From Pelagomonas calceolata (taxonomy: Eukaryota; Sar; Pelagophyceae; Pelagomonadales; Pelagomonadaceae): DNA of 64,000 nt. Position 1 is the stretch's first letter, and the number at the start of each line of letters is the position of its first letter. The notes under the pieces were generated by a model, which saw nothing but the letters and a program-made list of their open reading frames with translations, had not been told where the DNA came from and did no database searches. The stretch lies in contig CAKKNE010000006.1 of NCBI GenBank assembly GCA_918797485.1, forward strand, positions 1,860,001-1,924,000. The letters run 5' to 3'. Shown piece by piece: positions 43,905 through 56,500 of the stretch. A program made the position numbers and the translations under genes.

Positions 43905-46900
43905 TCAAGCCGCTACAAGCAGGATGTTCCCTGCGAGATTCATGACCAGCACTTGGCCTGAGATCGCATCATCTGTTAGCAGCGAGATGAGAACATTGTC
44001 GATGTTGGTCTCGAGGAGAAGATTTCTTGGATTGTCCATTGTAGCAAGAGTCGCCCTGAGAATTTCAAGTAGGGTTTTCCTTGTAATTGCGCTGGTATAT
44101 CTTTCGAGTTTGTGGCCGATTTCAAGAACAAATAGATACCTCTTTAAATCAGCTGACACATCTAGGAGCGCCCTTACAAAACGAGGAGATGTATTGCAAG
44201 CATCAAGTAGTGGTTCTAGAGCCTGTTCAAACTCCGCCCCATCCAATCTTTGAAAAAGAAACACCATTGACTTTGCACAATAGGGTTCAGACATCGCAGA
44301 TTCGACTGAAATGTCGGCCTTAAGCCAAGAGCTCAGAGCAGCGAGTGCTCTTACACACCAGTAAGCTTCATCCAATAGTCGAACGTAAAGACGGACACCT
44401 CCGGCACGCCAGAGCTCTGCGGCAACATCGCCTTGGTTGTCACTGGCTGCCACATGACAGAGTTCACACAGAATGGCAAGAGCAAATTGTTTCAAATGCC
44501 TTCGTCTTGCAACACATGTAGCCAATAAGGTTGCAGCACCACATCTTGCAGCCCGAGCCAGCCGCGAACGATCGATGCGACACAGGTAGTACACAATTGG
44601 CACTAGCTGATCTTCAAGCTCATCTCGACGAGGGACTAGTCTCTTTGTGAATCCATCACCTTTGACAGCGCCCACCTGGGCAACTTCAAGGACAACAACA
44701 ACCGTCTCAATAGCTCCACAACTAGCTAATGAATCTAATGCCGCTGCACTTGTCATACTGATTGCCTTTAATGTTTTGAGCAATCCCACAGTGAGTTTAG
44801 CGTCAGCGTCCCCATCAGAGCCTTGCTCCCAGGCGTCTCGGACCCGCTGAGGAAACTCAGCCAGTACACCCAAGACTATGGTTGCTGTCTTCGATGCGGC
44901 AATGGCCTCCTTTACCACAGTATCTGCGTCGGAAAGGGCAGCAAGAGCATTAGCCATCAACTCTGCAGAATATCTGTCTGGGGAGGAGGAATTAGCGCAA
45001 AGATTTGCCTCTAGGGACGCAGCAAGTTTTGAAGGTGTGTCCCTCAATGCAAGTGCACGACAGAGAGCAGCCCTCGAGGGATTCTGTAATTGCAGTTTCA
45101 CTGTCTTGACGTCGAGAGCTCGAACAAGAAATTCAACGCTGGCCAGAATAGCTATGCACTGAGAGCTAAGTCCTGCGGCCTTGTCACGTGGCATTAACAA
45201 TTCGACAGCAAGCTGCAGGCCCCCACTGAATAGAAATACTCTCAGGCAAGGCCCTGAACAGCGCAGGCCAAAAATGTTCAAAACGGTGCCAAGCAGACCC
45301 AAAACTCTATCGTCAAGTTTGGTAATTGGTATCAGAGATGTGAGCACGGGTGCGATCCCCAAGGCCGTTAGTAAGTCTGCCGCGTTCGGAACAGCAAATA
45401 GGATGATGCGCAGCGCTTGGAGGACTTCAATAGCACATCCCTGTGATCTCAAAGCTTCAACAAGCGAAATTGCACCCAGCTCAGAGAGAATATGCTCTTC
45501 GTCAACCATCGGTTTAACAAGTGTGAATAGTCTTAATAAGACCTGGTCACCTTTTTTAACAGACGCTGCAAAATCAAACAGGAGTTCGTTAATCTCCTCT
45601 TGCTTCTTCATGTTTCTGTCCCGCAAGTCATTGTGAACAAAATCTTCAGCATCTTCAAAGAAACCGACCGTGAACGGGTCTAAAACATCAGCCTTCGTGT
45701 CGAGAGAGGCCCCAAACTTGCTTCTTGACAATTCTCTACGCGAGCCTGCATCGTGTGGTTTAACATCCCACTTAGCTTCACTTGAAAATGAGTTGTTTAA
45801 TGGCAAGACCTCATCCCTAGCACCTTGCCAGCCATTCCCCACTGGGCCATTTGGACAAGACACGGAGCCAATTCCATCAAAAATCTTGCAGACATCAAAG
45901 CCGTCTTCAATTTGATCTTCTTCATCTTCTCGATATTTCCTCAACGCCTGGCTGTCCGCAACTGCTGGTTTTAGGGTAGGTGCAACGACGCCAGCAGAAT
46001 TAATATGCTCAGTTGAAACTGACTTTGACCCACTGGCGCCGCGACTTGTTCGTTGCAGCTCATCCTTGCCGTTAAGAGACGAAACATGGCGACTCGGCTG
46101 TTGTGAAGTCATTGAAACTGGGGGCTGGAAACAACTAGGAGGTGTCGCTGGGAATCCAGCAGCCTCGGAGGGGCTTAGCGGGGGTGCACGTTGCAGCCAT
46201 GCATGACCCAGAAGTACTCGGGCATTAGCGCGCAACGCAGCTTCACGATTAAAGCATTGAAGTAAAAAGTCGCGCAGAGCCTCACTCGCACCAGCAGGAA
46301 GCCTAGGTACGTCATCTTGCACAATCCGAAACAGTGCTGCCATGGGTGCCAGATCGAAATGTGGAGGCTTTCCTGTTGTGAGCTCAAGAATCGTGCAACC
46401 AAGACTCCAGATGTCACAGGCCGCGGAGGGTGTTGCAGACATCTCAATGATCTCAGGTGCCATCCAGTAGGGGGACCCAACCATGTCATCATCAAGATCA
46501 GCACCTGCAAACGACGCTGCTCGTGCCTACATCAAGCCATTAAATTGCGTTAACATGGTCGCCTCTAAGCAACTCTGAAGGGTTGACAGCTACACCAAAA
46601 TCTGCTACTTTTGCCACACCAGTTTTGGTTGTTAAGATGTTAGCCCCCTTGATATCTCGATGAAGCACACCTTGTGCGTGAAGGTACTCAAGCCCAAAGA
46701 GCACCTAACCGCAGTATTAGGTGAGGTGAATTATTGCGCTTAATACTAGCCTGGTTAACGTATGAACTACATACCGGCTCCGAGAAATCTCCAAAGAGCT
46801 TGCGCACAGAGGCCTACTAACATGGAACTTGTATTGAATGGCAACCGCGAAATTCACATACGAGGCTACCATTTTCCATGTATTCAAGAACGACATGCAG

Positions 46901-47131
46901 ACCCTCGCTGTCATTTATAGCGCCCAAATATTTAACAATATTAGGATGGTCCAATTTGCTCAGAAGATCTAACTCGGTCAATACCGCCTTGATGTCATTG
47001 CTGCTTCTTTCAAACTTTTTGATAGCTACAAATGCGCCTGTCTCGCGCTGCCAAGCCTGATGCACCACTGCACTGCTACCTTGTCCAATGACCGCACCAA
47101 GACTGTAATTACCAACGAGATTTAGGGCCAT
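43905..47131 (-). CDS. Cdc7/MAP3K-epsilon-type STE kinase with ARM repeats
   Basis: A Ser/Thr kinase of the group that includes fission yeast Cdc7, Dictyostelium sepA and plant MAP3K epsilon, acting in septation, cytokinesis or cell-cycle signalling. Exons 47131-46862, 46813-46751, 46704-46555 and 46526-43905 give 1,034 residues in phase. The kinase domain (about residues 8-260) is complete: [72 protein letters not shown] and FRIVQDD. After a Ser/Pro-rich linker come helical ARM-type repeats (for example [20 protein letters not shown]), as in plant MAP3K epsilon. Intron 2 (46705-46750) needs a GC-AG pair, because [20 protein letters not shown] then matches the family exactly in length. Intron 3 is only 28 nt and must be spliced to avoid a stop. 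Confidence 0.93.
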
Positions 47132-48175
47132 CCACGCCGTTTCTCATAACAAGCCTGCGTTATGGCCTCCTTTTGGCAACAGAAACATGAAACCATGTAG
47201 TAAGATCTATCTCGCCGCGCAAGTTGTTGCTCATGACTACCGAGAAAATCTAGTATGTTATATACTGGCACAGAATAATCCGGCAAACTCGGGAGAGGGC
47301 CAAGGTGTAAATGGGTGGGAAGACGGGGGAATGGGGGGGAGGTCCCGCTGGGGCAACTGTTCCTTATGATGTCCGTGGGCTGCATGCAGCGCAGGATGCA
47401 ATTTGGGCAGCGCCGCGCGGAGATAGGAGCTCAAAACTCAAAAATTAAACCCGCACCGCCGCGGAGAGCAAAAATAAATCGCGCCACGAGCCTAGCGCAC
47501 TGGGAAGCGGTCAAAGACGCACCATAATTGTCACGGAGCCACCTGACATGCTTGCCGACGTCCCTGCCGATTTTGGGGGCTGCCCGCGGCGCTCACGGTG
47601 AGCAGCACGACCTCCAAGTTGGCGGCGCCGTCGCGATCGCCCCCTTTGCTTCGCGTGGCCCGCCAAACACGTTCTACTACCTCTGGAGGGCTGCGCGGCT
47701 GACAGCATCTTCCCGACGCGCGGTCGTCCGGCGGCTCACCGCGTGCCCAGCACAGTATCACGCGGGACGCGTCGTGAGACCTCAGACCGTTTTCGGGATG
47801 GTCGGTGGCTGCGTGGATCGGCACTTCCCTTTATGGACGGTACTTCTTTTCTTCGTCTGCCGTCGCGCGGAGACCGCCGTCCACGTCAACGGCCTCTAAA
47901 GTGTCGTCCACCGCCTGCCTGTTGTGTGTTCCTGCTGATACGTTCCTAATACATCTATTTGAACATACTAGACCCCCAGGGCCCCGTCCCCGCGCTAACC
48001 CGCGGACCAGCAACTGGGTCAGAGGTACGCACCTTTTGGAGTGCAGTGGCTGAAACAGTCCGCCGGGGAGCTACCCTTAAACCCGGATCATGCCTCTTGG
48101 AGATGCCTTAACCTCCCTTAAAGAGTTCAAACTCATTTCTAGAGAGTTTAGGTTACGACTAGTAGTCGATTTAAC
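47132..48175. other. Intergenic between two head-to-head genes
   Basis: Promoter space of the kinase (minus) and Rpn2 (plus). 47520-47900 is G+C-rich and open in several frames without a domain. An ACTAGTAGTCG site lies just before the Rpn2 start. No RNA gene recognised. Confidence 0.4.
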
Positions 48176-51061
48176 ATGGAGTCGACGGACGAGGGGTCCT
48201 TGCCTACACACCATCGATTTGGAAGTGGGACTGCAGATGCTATAGTTGCTGGGCTGAAAGAAGAAAACTCACGATTGCGCGAGGGTTCGCTTCGGAGGCT
48301 TTATTCCATTGTTGACCGATGCTGGTCAGAGATCTCGGACGCGATACCCCTGATAGAAGAGCTCAGTGAAGACGATACCTTTAGATCGCATGAACTTGCC
48401 GCGGCAGTTGCGAGCAAGATATTTTTCCACCTTGAGGAGTATGATGATGCGCTCCGACTTGCTCTTGGAGCTGGAAATTTCTTTGACATTGATGCAAGGA
48501 CAGAGTATGTTGAGATGTTAATCTCAAAATGCATGGATACTTATATCCAGAATCATCAAAGCTCTCCCATCGGCATACAATCACATGACCTCGATCCACG
48601 TCTTGCCAATGTCATTGAACGCATGTTTCAACGTTGCTATGCTGATGGCAAATACTTTCACGCAGTAGGAGTGGCACTTGAAGCGCATCGTCTAAATAAG
48701 GTAGAGGAAATTGTAACTCGATGTCCACTGGGAGACCGACATGCTCTATTCTCTTACGTTTTGGAAGTTATTCCCTCTGTCACTGCTACCTGCGCATTTC
48801 GACAGCTAGTAGTTCGTACGTTAGTGACGCTGCATCCATTATTGCCGTCGCCTGATTACATATTTCTTTGCAGCGCACTTCAGTACCTTGGAGCTTCAAA
48901 TGAGGTTCAAGATCTTCTACTTAAGCTGGTCGATGGGAAAAATCACCACGAAACACTCCTCGGATACCAGCTCGCTTTCTTGATTGCTGAATCAGATAAT
49001 CATAGATTTATTTTTGACATTGTATCAAAACTGCGGGATCCTGCTGGCTCATCAACACTCAATGATTTACACCAAAATCATATATCCCACCTTATCCGAA
49101 TCATGGACACAGATGGTTTAGCTAGTAAAATATCCTTGGATTTTATGAGCACAAGGTCCCGAACTGACACTCTGATATTTAAGGCAATTAAGGAATCCAT
49201 TGACGGTAATCGAAACTCTGTGTTGCACAATGCAACAGTGATTTCGCACAGTTACGCAAACGCCAGCACAAAAGACACTGCGTTTTTGCGCAATAATTTG
49301 GATTGGATGGGCAAAGCATCAAATTGGGCAAAATTTATCGCCACCTCATCAATAGGAGTCATTCATCAAGGCCATGTGGAGGAGTCAATTCGCATCTTGC
49401 AACCTTACCTTCCGCAAACACCTGCATCTAACTCACCGTTTTCAGAGGGTGGTGCCTTGTATGCACTTGGCCTGATTCACGCAAATAAGGCGCAGTTGAG
49501 CACCTCAGCTGCGGTTTCGCGCCTGATAGATGCCTTGCATAGCTCAGGGAACTCCGAGCCATTGCAGCACGGGGCATGCCTTGGCCTTGGGTTGGCAGCA
49601 ATGTCAACTGGTAAGGCACAATACTATGATGAACTGCGTACTGTGCTCTACTTTGACTCCGCCATCGCAGGTGAAGCAGCTGCCTACGGTATTGGTTTAT
49701 TGTTACTAGGGCATGGTGACGAGACACTGCTTTCTCAGAATGCAATCTCGGAATTGTATTCATATGCGCATGAGACTTGTCATGAAAAGATCATCCGTGC
49801 AGTGGCACTTGCGATAAGCCTTATTGTTTGTGGAAAGGAAAAAGCCGCGGAAACAACTATTGAGATGCTATTGCGAGACAGAGATGCCATAATTCGGTAT
49901 GGGGGCATGCATGCAATTGGTCTGGCGTATGCCGGCACAGCCAATAATCAAGCTGTCAAACGTCTCCTTCATGTGGCAGTCTCTGACGTATCTGATGATG
50001 TCAGGCGTGCCGCAGTAACCTGCTTGGGTTTCGTCCTGTTTCGAAATCCAAAACGAATTTTAGCACTTGTGGGATTACTACTAGAAAGCTTCAATCCGCA
50101 TGTCCGGTATGGAGCATGCATGGCAATCGGACTTTCGCATCCGGCCTCAGGGGACGTTGATGCTATTGCATTACTTCAGCCCTTGCAGACGGATGCTATT
50201 GATTTTGTACGTCAGGGGGCTCTCATGGCAACAGCATTGGTAGTGATGCAACAATCCAGCGCGCAGGTGCATATGCTAGGTTCTTTCCGGAATAAAATCA
50301 CAGAACTTGTCAAAGACAAATACCCTTCAACACTCACAAAAGTAGGTGCAATCATAGCGGCAGGTATCATGGACGCTGGTGGTCGTAATTGTGCGGTGGC
50401 ATTGCAGTCCTCCAGTGGGTTTTTGAAACACAGTGCATGCGCGGGCATGGCTCTGTGGGTACAAAGTTGGTACTGGTATCCCATGTTTCACTTTTTTTCT
50501 CTAGCTTTAACGCCCACTGTCCTCATTGGTCTAAATTCAAATTTTGACATGCCCACTGATTTCTCTGTAATTTGTTCAGGATCTCCTGATTTGTTTGCAT
50601 ATCCTCCTCTGACAACAGAAAAACAAGAAACAAAGAAGGAACGAGTTGCAACTGCCATTCTCTCAACCACGTTGAAACACAAAGTGAGAGAAAAGGCAAA
50701 AGATAAACACAAGGCGTCTTCTTCAGCATCAGATCCAGATGCAACTTCAATCTCGTTGTCAAATGCAGATCTCACTAGCCCTCAAGAACCACTAGACGCT
50801 TGTGCTCAAGTCACTGTAGGAAGTTCGTTCAGGTTGTCAAATCCGTCGCGGTTAACTCAGATTCAGATGAAATCCTGCAAATTTGACCTGGAACAGCGTT
50901 TCGTTCCTGTTGCCACTACAATCAAAACGCATGGTATCATCATGCTTGCAGACCGAGAGCCCAGCACCATGCCTCAAATTACAAGGTTTCATGATTTCGC
51001 TCGGGCTGTCAATGAATCTGCTTTACCCACGGCATTCGAATGGCCATATGGACTGCTCTAA
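48176..51061 (+). CDS. PSMD1: 26S proteasome regulatory subunit Rpn2 (PSMD1)
   Basis: The largest non-ATPase subunit of the proteasome lid-base junction; it binds the ubiquitin receptor Rpn13 and scaffolds the base. One uninterrupted exon of 961 residues (usual 900-1,000). The central proteasome/cyclosome repeats are clear: LRDRDAIIRYGGMHAIGLAY, DDVRRAAVTCLGFVLFRNPK, NPHVRYGACMAIGLSHPASG, DFVRQGALMATALVV and KVGAIIAAGIMDAGGRNCAV. Then HSACAGMALWVQSWYWYPMF precedes the all-beta end region, followed by an acidic/basic low-complexity insert (KERVATAILSTTLKHKVREK). The C-terminal tail that binds Rpn13 in other species is present but diverged. No intron is needed, unlike most neighbours. Confidence 0.95.
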   Translation: MESTDEGSLPTHHRFGSGTADAIVAGLKEENSRLREGSLRRLYSIVDRCWSEISDAIPLIEELSEDDTFRSHELAAAVASKIFFHLEEYDDALRLALGAGNFFDIDARTEYVEMLISKCMDTYIQNHQSSPIGIQSHDLDPRLANVIERMFQRCYADGKYFHAVGVALEAHRLNKVEEIVTRCPLGDRHALFSYVLEVIPSVTATCAFRQLVVRTLVTLHPLLPSPDYIFLCSALQYLGASNEVQDLLLKLVDGKNHHETLLGYQLAFLIAESDNHRFIFDIVSKLRDPAGSSTLNDLHQNHISHLIRIMDTDGLASKISLDFMSTRSRTDTLIFKAIKESIDGNRNSVLHNATVISHSYANASTKDTAFLRNNLDWMGKASNWAKFIATSSIGVIHQGHVEESIRILQPYLPQTPASNSPFSEGGALYALGLIHANKAQLSTSAAVSRLIDALHSSGNSEPLQHGACLGLGLAAMSTGKAQYYDELRTVLYFDSAIAGEAAAYGIGLLLLGHGDETLLSQNAISELYSYAHETCHEKIIRAVALAISLIVCGKEKAAETTIEMLLRDRDAIIRYGGMHAIGLAYAGTANNQAVKRLLHVAVSDVSDDVRRAAVTCLGFVLFRNPKRILALVGLLLESFNPHVRYGACMAIGLSHPASGDVDAIALLQPLQTDAIDFVRQGALMATALVVMQQSSAQVHMLGSFRNKITELVKDKYPSTLTKVGAIIAAGIMDAGGRNCAVALQSSSGFLKHSACAGMALWVQSWYWYPMFHFFSLALTPTVLIGLNSNFDMPTDFSVICSGSPDLFAYPPLTTEKQETKKERVATAILSTTLKHKVREKAKDKHKASSSASDPDATSISLSNADLTSPQEPLDACAQVTVGSSFRLSNPSRLTQIQMKSCKFDLEQRFVPVATTIKTHGIIMLADREPSTMPQITRFHDFARAVNESALPTAFEWPYGLL

Positions 51062-51345
51062 TCGCCTTTTTCTGGTGTGTCCCATGCGCCCGAATGACAT
51101 TGTGGGACACGGCACGAAACGCCACCTTGACGAACGTTGCGTGCGCCACTAGAATGCCCAGACCAAATCATCTTGCCCGCCAATCTCAGTCACGTCCAGC
51201 TCCAATATCAATTATCCGCTTACTAATTAGAGCTTCGTCCCTTTAGAGAGATCCTAGGGAGATCCATCAGTATGATATTTGGGGTTCCCGAAACTTCTGT
51301 GCGGCTCCGTGGTTTGGACCCCCGGGCCGAGATCCGCGAACAGTA

Positions 51346-51445
51346 GTATATGAGTTGTAGCCCTTTTTACATCAAAACGAACGTTCACGGGAAAACCCGT
51401 TCACTTTCCATTTTGATGAAAAAAGGGCCACAACTCAAATATATC
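51346..51445. repeat. Imperfect inverted repeat with about 33-bp arms
   Basis: Left arm TATGAGTTGTAGCCCTTTTT...CATCAAAA and right arm TTTTGATGAAAAAAGGGCC...CAACTCAAATATA are reverse complements with few mismatches. A smaller palindrome (CACGGGAAAACCCGTT) sits in the loop. It resembles a small hairpin MITE or a foldback; target duplications are not evident. Confidence 0.7.
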
Positions 51446-52700
51446 GAGACCAAAATCCATGGTTCTGGGCGGTCGATTTTGGGGGTCTAATGATTTCTAG
51501 TATATTTCATGAATAGGGGGTTATTTCGAATATATAGTTGAGTTAGTCTCGCCATAGTGCGATGTCCCCTAATTTGAGATTGAGCTCCCTGCCACAGTGC
51601 CACTATCCGCGTGAGGCGGATGCACACGCGCGGCCGGGTCCCCGATGGGCTGCCAGATAGATCGCCTGAAGCGGCCGCACGAAACGCCACCGTGACTGGC
51701 GCGACATTCGCGGGCCAAAATTCCCAGATCAAATAGTTTCGCTTGCCCGTTTCGGTCAGGTCCTAGAGGGCCCCCTATTCTCGATTTGCCGGAGGCCAAG
51801 GCGTATAGTTATGGAAATATGGCAAATATAAATATTACTAGTCCCACTAGCCCTACCGATAAGGTTTGAGGGCGCTCTACGGCTAGCGCGGAGGCGCATT
51901 TGTGCCGCCAGCGCGTGTGGAGGTCCTAGGAACTTGTCCGCGCCTGGCGTAAAGAGCGCGCGTCGGAAGCTAGCCGCCTCGGCGGTCTGCGAGTGCCCAA
52001 AAGCTGGTGCTCTGCGAAGGCCCTAAATCGGCGCGCGACTGCGAACAGATCTCCAAATTGCTGGTAGAGAAGCGCCTGACCAACGCAAACAGCGATGCAC
52101 CTCCAGGAGTCCACCAGCTATCCGTCGCCACATGTCAACCCGCGCCGGTCGGGAGCATATTCGGTGAATGTCGATCGCGGGCCGCTTGGGCACCTATCGG
52201 CAAAATTTGACCGGTATGACGTACGTATGCATTCCAGCGGACGTTGGAATGACGCGCCGACGCGCCGCGCCAGTGGAAGGGACTTAAGGCCCGCGACGCC
52301 GACCGCGAGGAGTCGAACTCGTCCAAGACGGCCTTTAGGGCGCTAGGCGTATTATCATAGGCTATATTCGAATACCAGCGCGGGTGGTGGGTTGGGGGCA
52401 CTCTCTGGTGCAAGGAAAACCCGCACCACCCCCCTCGCGCACCGCTGGCCCTCCAAGACTACAGCCCCCCTATCGCGCGGGGTTTAGCTCTCCGTAGTGT
52501 CTCAGCTTCAACTCCCCCCCACGTCAACCTCAAGTTGAAGTAAGGGTAGTCATAGGTAGCCACGGACCCCCCTCAGACCTCCTCAAACTCACTCCTACTT
52601 CTGCTGGGTTCTTCCGGACGCTTTCAGACGTCTATCATAACGGTCAAGTAGGTCGAGTGGGAGGAAGTACCTACAAATATAAATAATAATAATTACCTAC

Positions 52701-52744
52701 AAATAAATAAATAAATAAACTTGAATAAATAAATAAATAAATAA
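52701..52744. repeat. AAAT microsatellite
   Basis: Two runs of AAAT units (52701-52720 and 52724-52744) separated by a few bases, preceded by AATAATAATAATT. It mirrors the TTTA tail of the LINE at 30389-30414 and could be the tail of a minus-strand LINE, but no LINE protein is recognisable to its right. Confidence 0.7.
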
Positions 52745-53574
52745 TTAAGGAAGGAATATCCTAAAGGAAAGGACATACCTAGGTAGGTAATAATTAAGGG
52801 AGAACTCGGGGTTTGGATTGGGTTTGGTGTGACAAATTCATTCGGATTGGATTCGGGTTTGGATTGGGTTGGTTTGGATCGGGTTTGGTGTCACCCCCGT
52901 CCGGGCCCAAAATGTGCAATTCATTTTACGTCTAGTAGTATTACCTACCTGGGTAAGTTCCCTCCCGGGGCGCCCTAATCATCCTCGGATTCAGTCGTCC
53001 AACGCCGAAAATTGGAGTCCCGGTTCCCGTGGTTGCCAAGCCCCATTGGAGGTGTGTTCGCCATGCGCTTGGGCTATGTGCTTCGATGCCAGCGATAGTG
53101 AGGTGGCAGCCGTAGTGGTGGCAGTAGGGCACGCGATGCGGCCAAGAAAAACAGGCCTGACACGCCTGTAACGGGCCTCGTGAGGGCCCAGCGAAAAGAT
53201 TTTGCTGAACCAAGGCTGCCCGAGAAGGTACCGAAGCCAAGGTTCCGTCGCTGAGATCATGTGCGGCGCGCCGCGACAGAATGCATGCGCAAAAAAGACA
53301 TGGATAGGGTGCATGCGCAAATATCATAAGGAACACACACGTAGCGACGCCTCGCGCGTGCGTCAGCAGCAAAGCCCCGCTTCGCACACCTCAAAACCAA
53401 CGTACGGCCAATTCCTATGGGGCTACCCTACTCCCCTCATGAGTTCAAGTCCCTAGTCCTTAGCATAAGCACAACAACTTTTGCGACAAGACTCTCAAGT
53501 CCAGTATGTACCGGAATGTGGCAAGCTAGAGCGTCAATCTAACGCAGGGCAGGATTTCTCGTGCCAAGCTACTT

Positions 53575-56500
53575 TTACACATGCCCCGATCGCTTTTGCT
53601 CTACAGTAACTTGCCTGTTTTGTGAGCGCCAAGTTGGGGGCCATATTTGAGCAATCAAGACTTCATTATTGGAAATAACAGAAAGCGTAAAGTGACCCTC
53701 CATCTCAGCTTGGAAGGCGCCGACCAATATAACATAGACACCGCGATCTAGACAATCCACACAAGTCTCAATGACACGTTCGCGTCTTGCCCGGCCCGTC
53801 GAGCTAATTAAGTTGTTCTTTTCTAGCTTGGTGATACGATTGACACGCCTGTGATCTCGCCGTGTGGCACGGCAAATGTAGCTGGCTACAGGTAACATCG
53901 CGGCATGGCCTTTCGTGTGAACCTGCTTAACAGACACGCGCAGTGTGGTGGGTCGATGAATAACAACAGAGTATTGGGGGTTACGTTCAACCTCACAGCA
54001 TGGATTATGCCGTGAGGGGAGACCGGGCGCCGTGTTCTCACGATTGTCAGGATAACCACAACTCCACTCCCCAGATAAGCACTTTCTCTTCCAACACAAA
54101 GCATTTTCTGAATAGTAGTGGCATATAAAAATGCATCGGAATACACTACAAAACTCATCAAATGACATCCAGAATGTATGGGGCTCTAAGCCGTGAAATA
54201 ACTTGTTGCGCAGGCGTTTTGTCCAGAGAGTGGATGAGTGCGACCATGCACCTCTGAAAATGTCCCTGTGGCCAGCAGGGTTGCGCAGCTTGATCAATTT
54301 GTGCCTTTCCGGAAACACATCGATGATGTCATAAATAGTATATGTTGCTCCAAACATAAGTCCAGAGAGATGAAGCGACAATGCAGCATGCTCAGCTGGA
54401 ATAGCACCAGCCCCCAGAATGTAGTCACTTTGATGCGAGCGCAGGAGGTTACCCCAAAGTGCTCGTTTGCCAAAGCCACGAGAAGCCTGTGCGATGTGCA
54501 GGCACTCAGCACGATTTCCAGTGAATAGCTCAAGCCCTTGATGAACGAATCCACTCTCGATGGCACCATAGCTGCCATAGTATTTGGCGACACCCTTTTC
54601 TAGGAGGGACAGCCAAAGCTCAGCCATCTCAGAGACGTGTGCGATAGCAAAACCCGCACAGTCCTTGTAACGTTCTTTATAGGTCTCTAGTAAGATTGCA
54701 TCTAAAGAAGCAGCCACATCGAGCTTCAAATTTTGGTCGACGCAGTCAGGATACTGAAATGAGTTCCGTTCGCGCCCAAATGCGTCAAGGGCAACAAGTG
54801 CATCAATACCACTGCCACCTGAGCCATCGCCGAGCATTGGAAGCGCATCATCTACAACCACGGCTTCCCACTGACCGTTAGCAAATAATTGGAGGCCAAA
54901 TGCTCCGACGGCAGAGTCATATACGATGCTGCCTTCAAGATCAATCATGTTGATGAAGAGTTTTTTAATCTGAGCACCTGCGTCGGCATCATTTTTGACA
55001 CCAACCGTGGAGAGCATAGCGAGCACTGCAATAAGCCAATTATCATTGACACAGACCCCTGGGCGGACATCATCAGGTTCGCCGCCTTCCGCGAAGAGGA
55101 CAGCATGTGGATTAACCGAGAGGGCGTGATTCCATGTGCCAACAAAGTTGGCTCCAAAGCAGGGCCCCAACGTTGACGCGCTAGGCTGAAATTCAGGGTC
55201 AATAAACTGCAAAGTCCCTTTACGTGCTCTTGACGGATAACAGTCTGATTCACCTGCCTCGAGCTCTGCAAGGCGCTCACGGCAATTCCCCACCGTCTCC
55301 TCGTTATTCAGGAGCACATGCAGCTCATAAGACTTGCGCATGGGCTCATCTCCAGTTTCAATCGCAGGGTGCATGTTGCTTTCCCATTCCCTTTGAAGTA
55401 CAGTTACAAAGCGATTTTGATCCTCTGGCCTGAGAGACTCCAGCCAATTTGAGGTGCGCCTAGAGCGCCGAACTAAGCAAGCACTCATGCTCTTGGCGGC
55501 ATTCTCTTGCTCAGTGTAGGCGCGCATTTGGGAAAGTGCACGCGCAGCCACAATCTCTTCACGGTCTTGCTGGTCTACTTTCAATTCGTGATCTATCTGC
55601 TCTACGGTGAAATTGTCTTGTAGCAAGTAGAAGCGCTCACGTTGATCCTGGCTAAGAGACTGAAGCCAAGATGCAGCAAGTCGCATGTTGAGCATTGTGG
55701 AGTCGGGCGCTTGAAGCACCTTGCTTGGTGGTAAGATTCCATTGGAAATTAATTTGAAACGACTCTCACTAACAAACTTTCTGAAGGTAATCTGCTTGTG
55801 TGTCAAATGAGCATCGTTGGCTGTTATCACAAGGAAATGAAAGTGGGCCAGGGCCTTTAGCTCACCTGCAAAATGATTGCGGAAAGAGATATCAAGCTCG
55901 ATAAGTTGAATGATCGCCTGCATAGCCTCCATTTCCACAGTATCTTGCGCGACGACTCTTTGCCCCTCCTTATCAAAATCTCTGAGGCAATTGCACAAAA
56001 TCTTCAACTCCAAGCCGCGAAACATCCAAGCCGCAGATCCAATACAGCCAAAAGGGCCACGAGATGCGCATGTTTCTGCGAGAGCATCACGGTCGGTGTA
56101 GATGGCATCTGCGCGCCATACCGCTTGCTGTTCATCGCCGAGGGTAACTAGCCTCAATGCAAATTCTGCGACATCGATCCTCATTGCGATTGCCTGTGCC
56201 GATGACCTGAAATCAGAATGACCTGTGCTGATTGGTTCACTCTCTGTCGTCTTTGAATTGCTGTGTCCCTGAGAATTGACTTCATGCTGACCTTCAGGAC
56301 CATCCCATTCATCACAACGAACTTCAAATTTTGATGCCTCTGCGCAAATATCCTCCTCATGTCTACGCAACGTCGCTAGGGCGGCATCTACAAAAATATC
56401 CGAGGAAGGATACGAGGCGACGACGCCCATTTTCAGGGGCACTTGTGAGCAGGCATTGGTAGAGACTGAAACAAAAAGCGAGATGAAGAAAAAGAAAAGA

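Larger units (their letters stand above)
51062..53574. other. Intergenic, 2.5 kb of repeats
   Basis: No gene supported. Contains an imperfect long inverted repeat (51346-51445), a second similar CCAAAT/GAGATTG-type pair of paragraphs at 51150-51190 and 51710-51745 (ATGCCCAGACCAAAT and TTCCCAGATCAAAT), an AAAT microsatellite (52701-52744), and a TTTGGATTGGGTTTGG low-complexity stretch (52805-52890). Frames at 51926-52346 and 52941-53387 have no domain. Confidence 0.45.

Noticed and set aside
52941-53387. 148-codon minus-strand frame as the body of a LINE ending in the AAAT tract
   Set aside because: No reverse transcriptase or zinc-knuckle pattern is readable.
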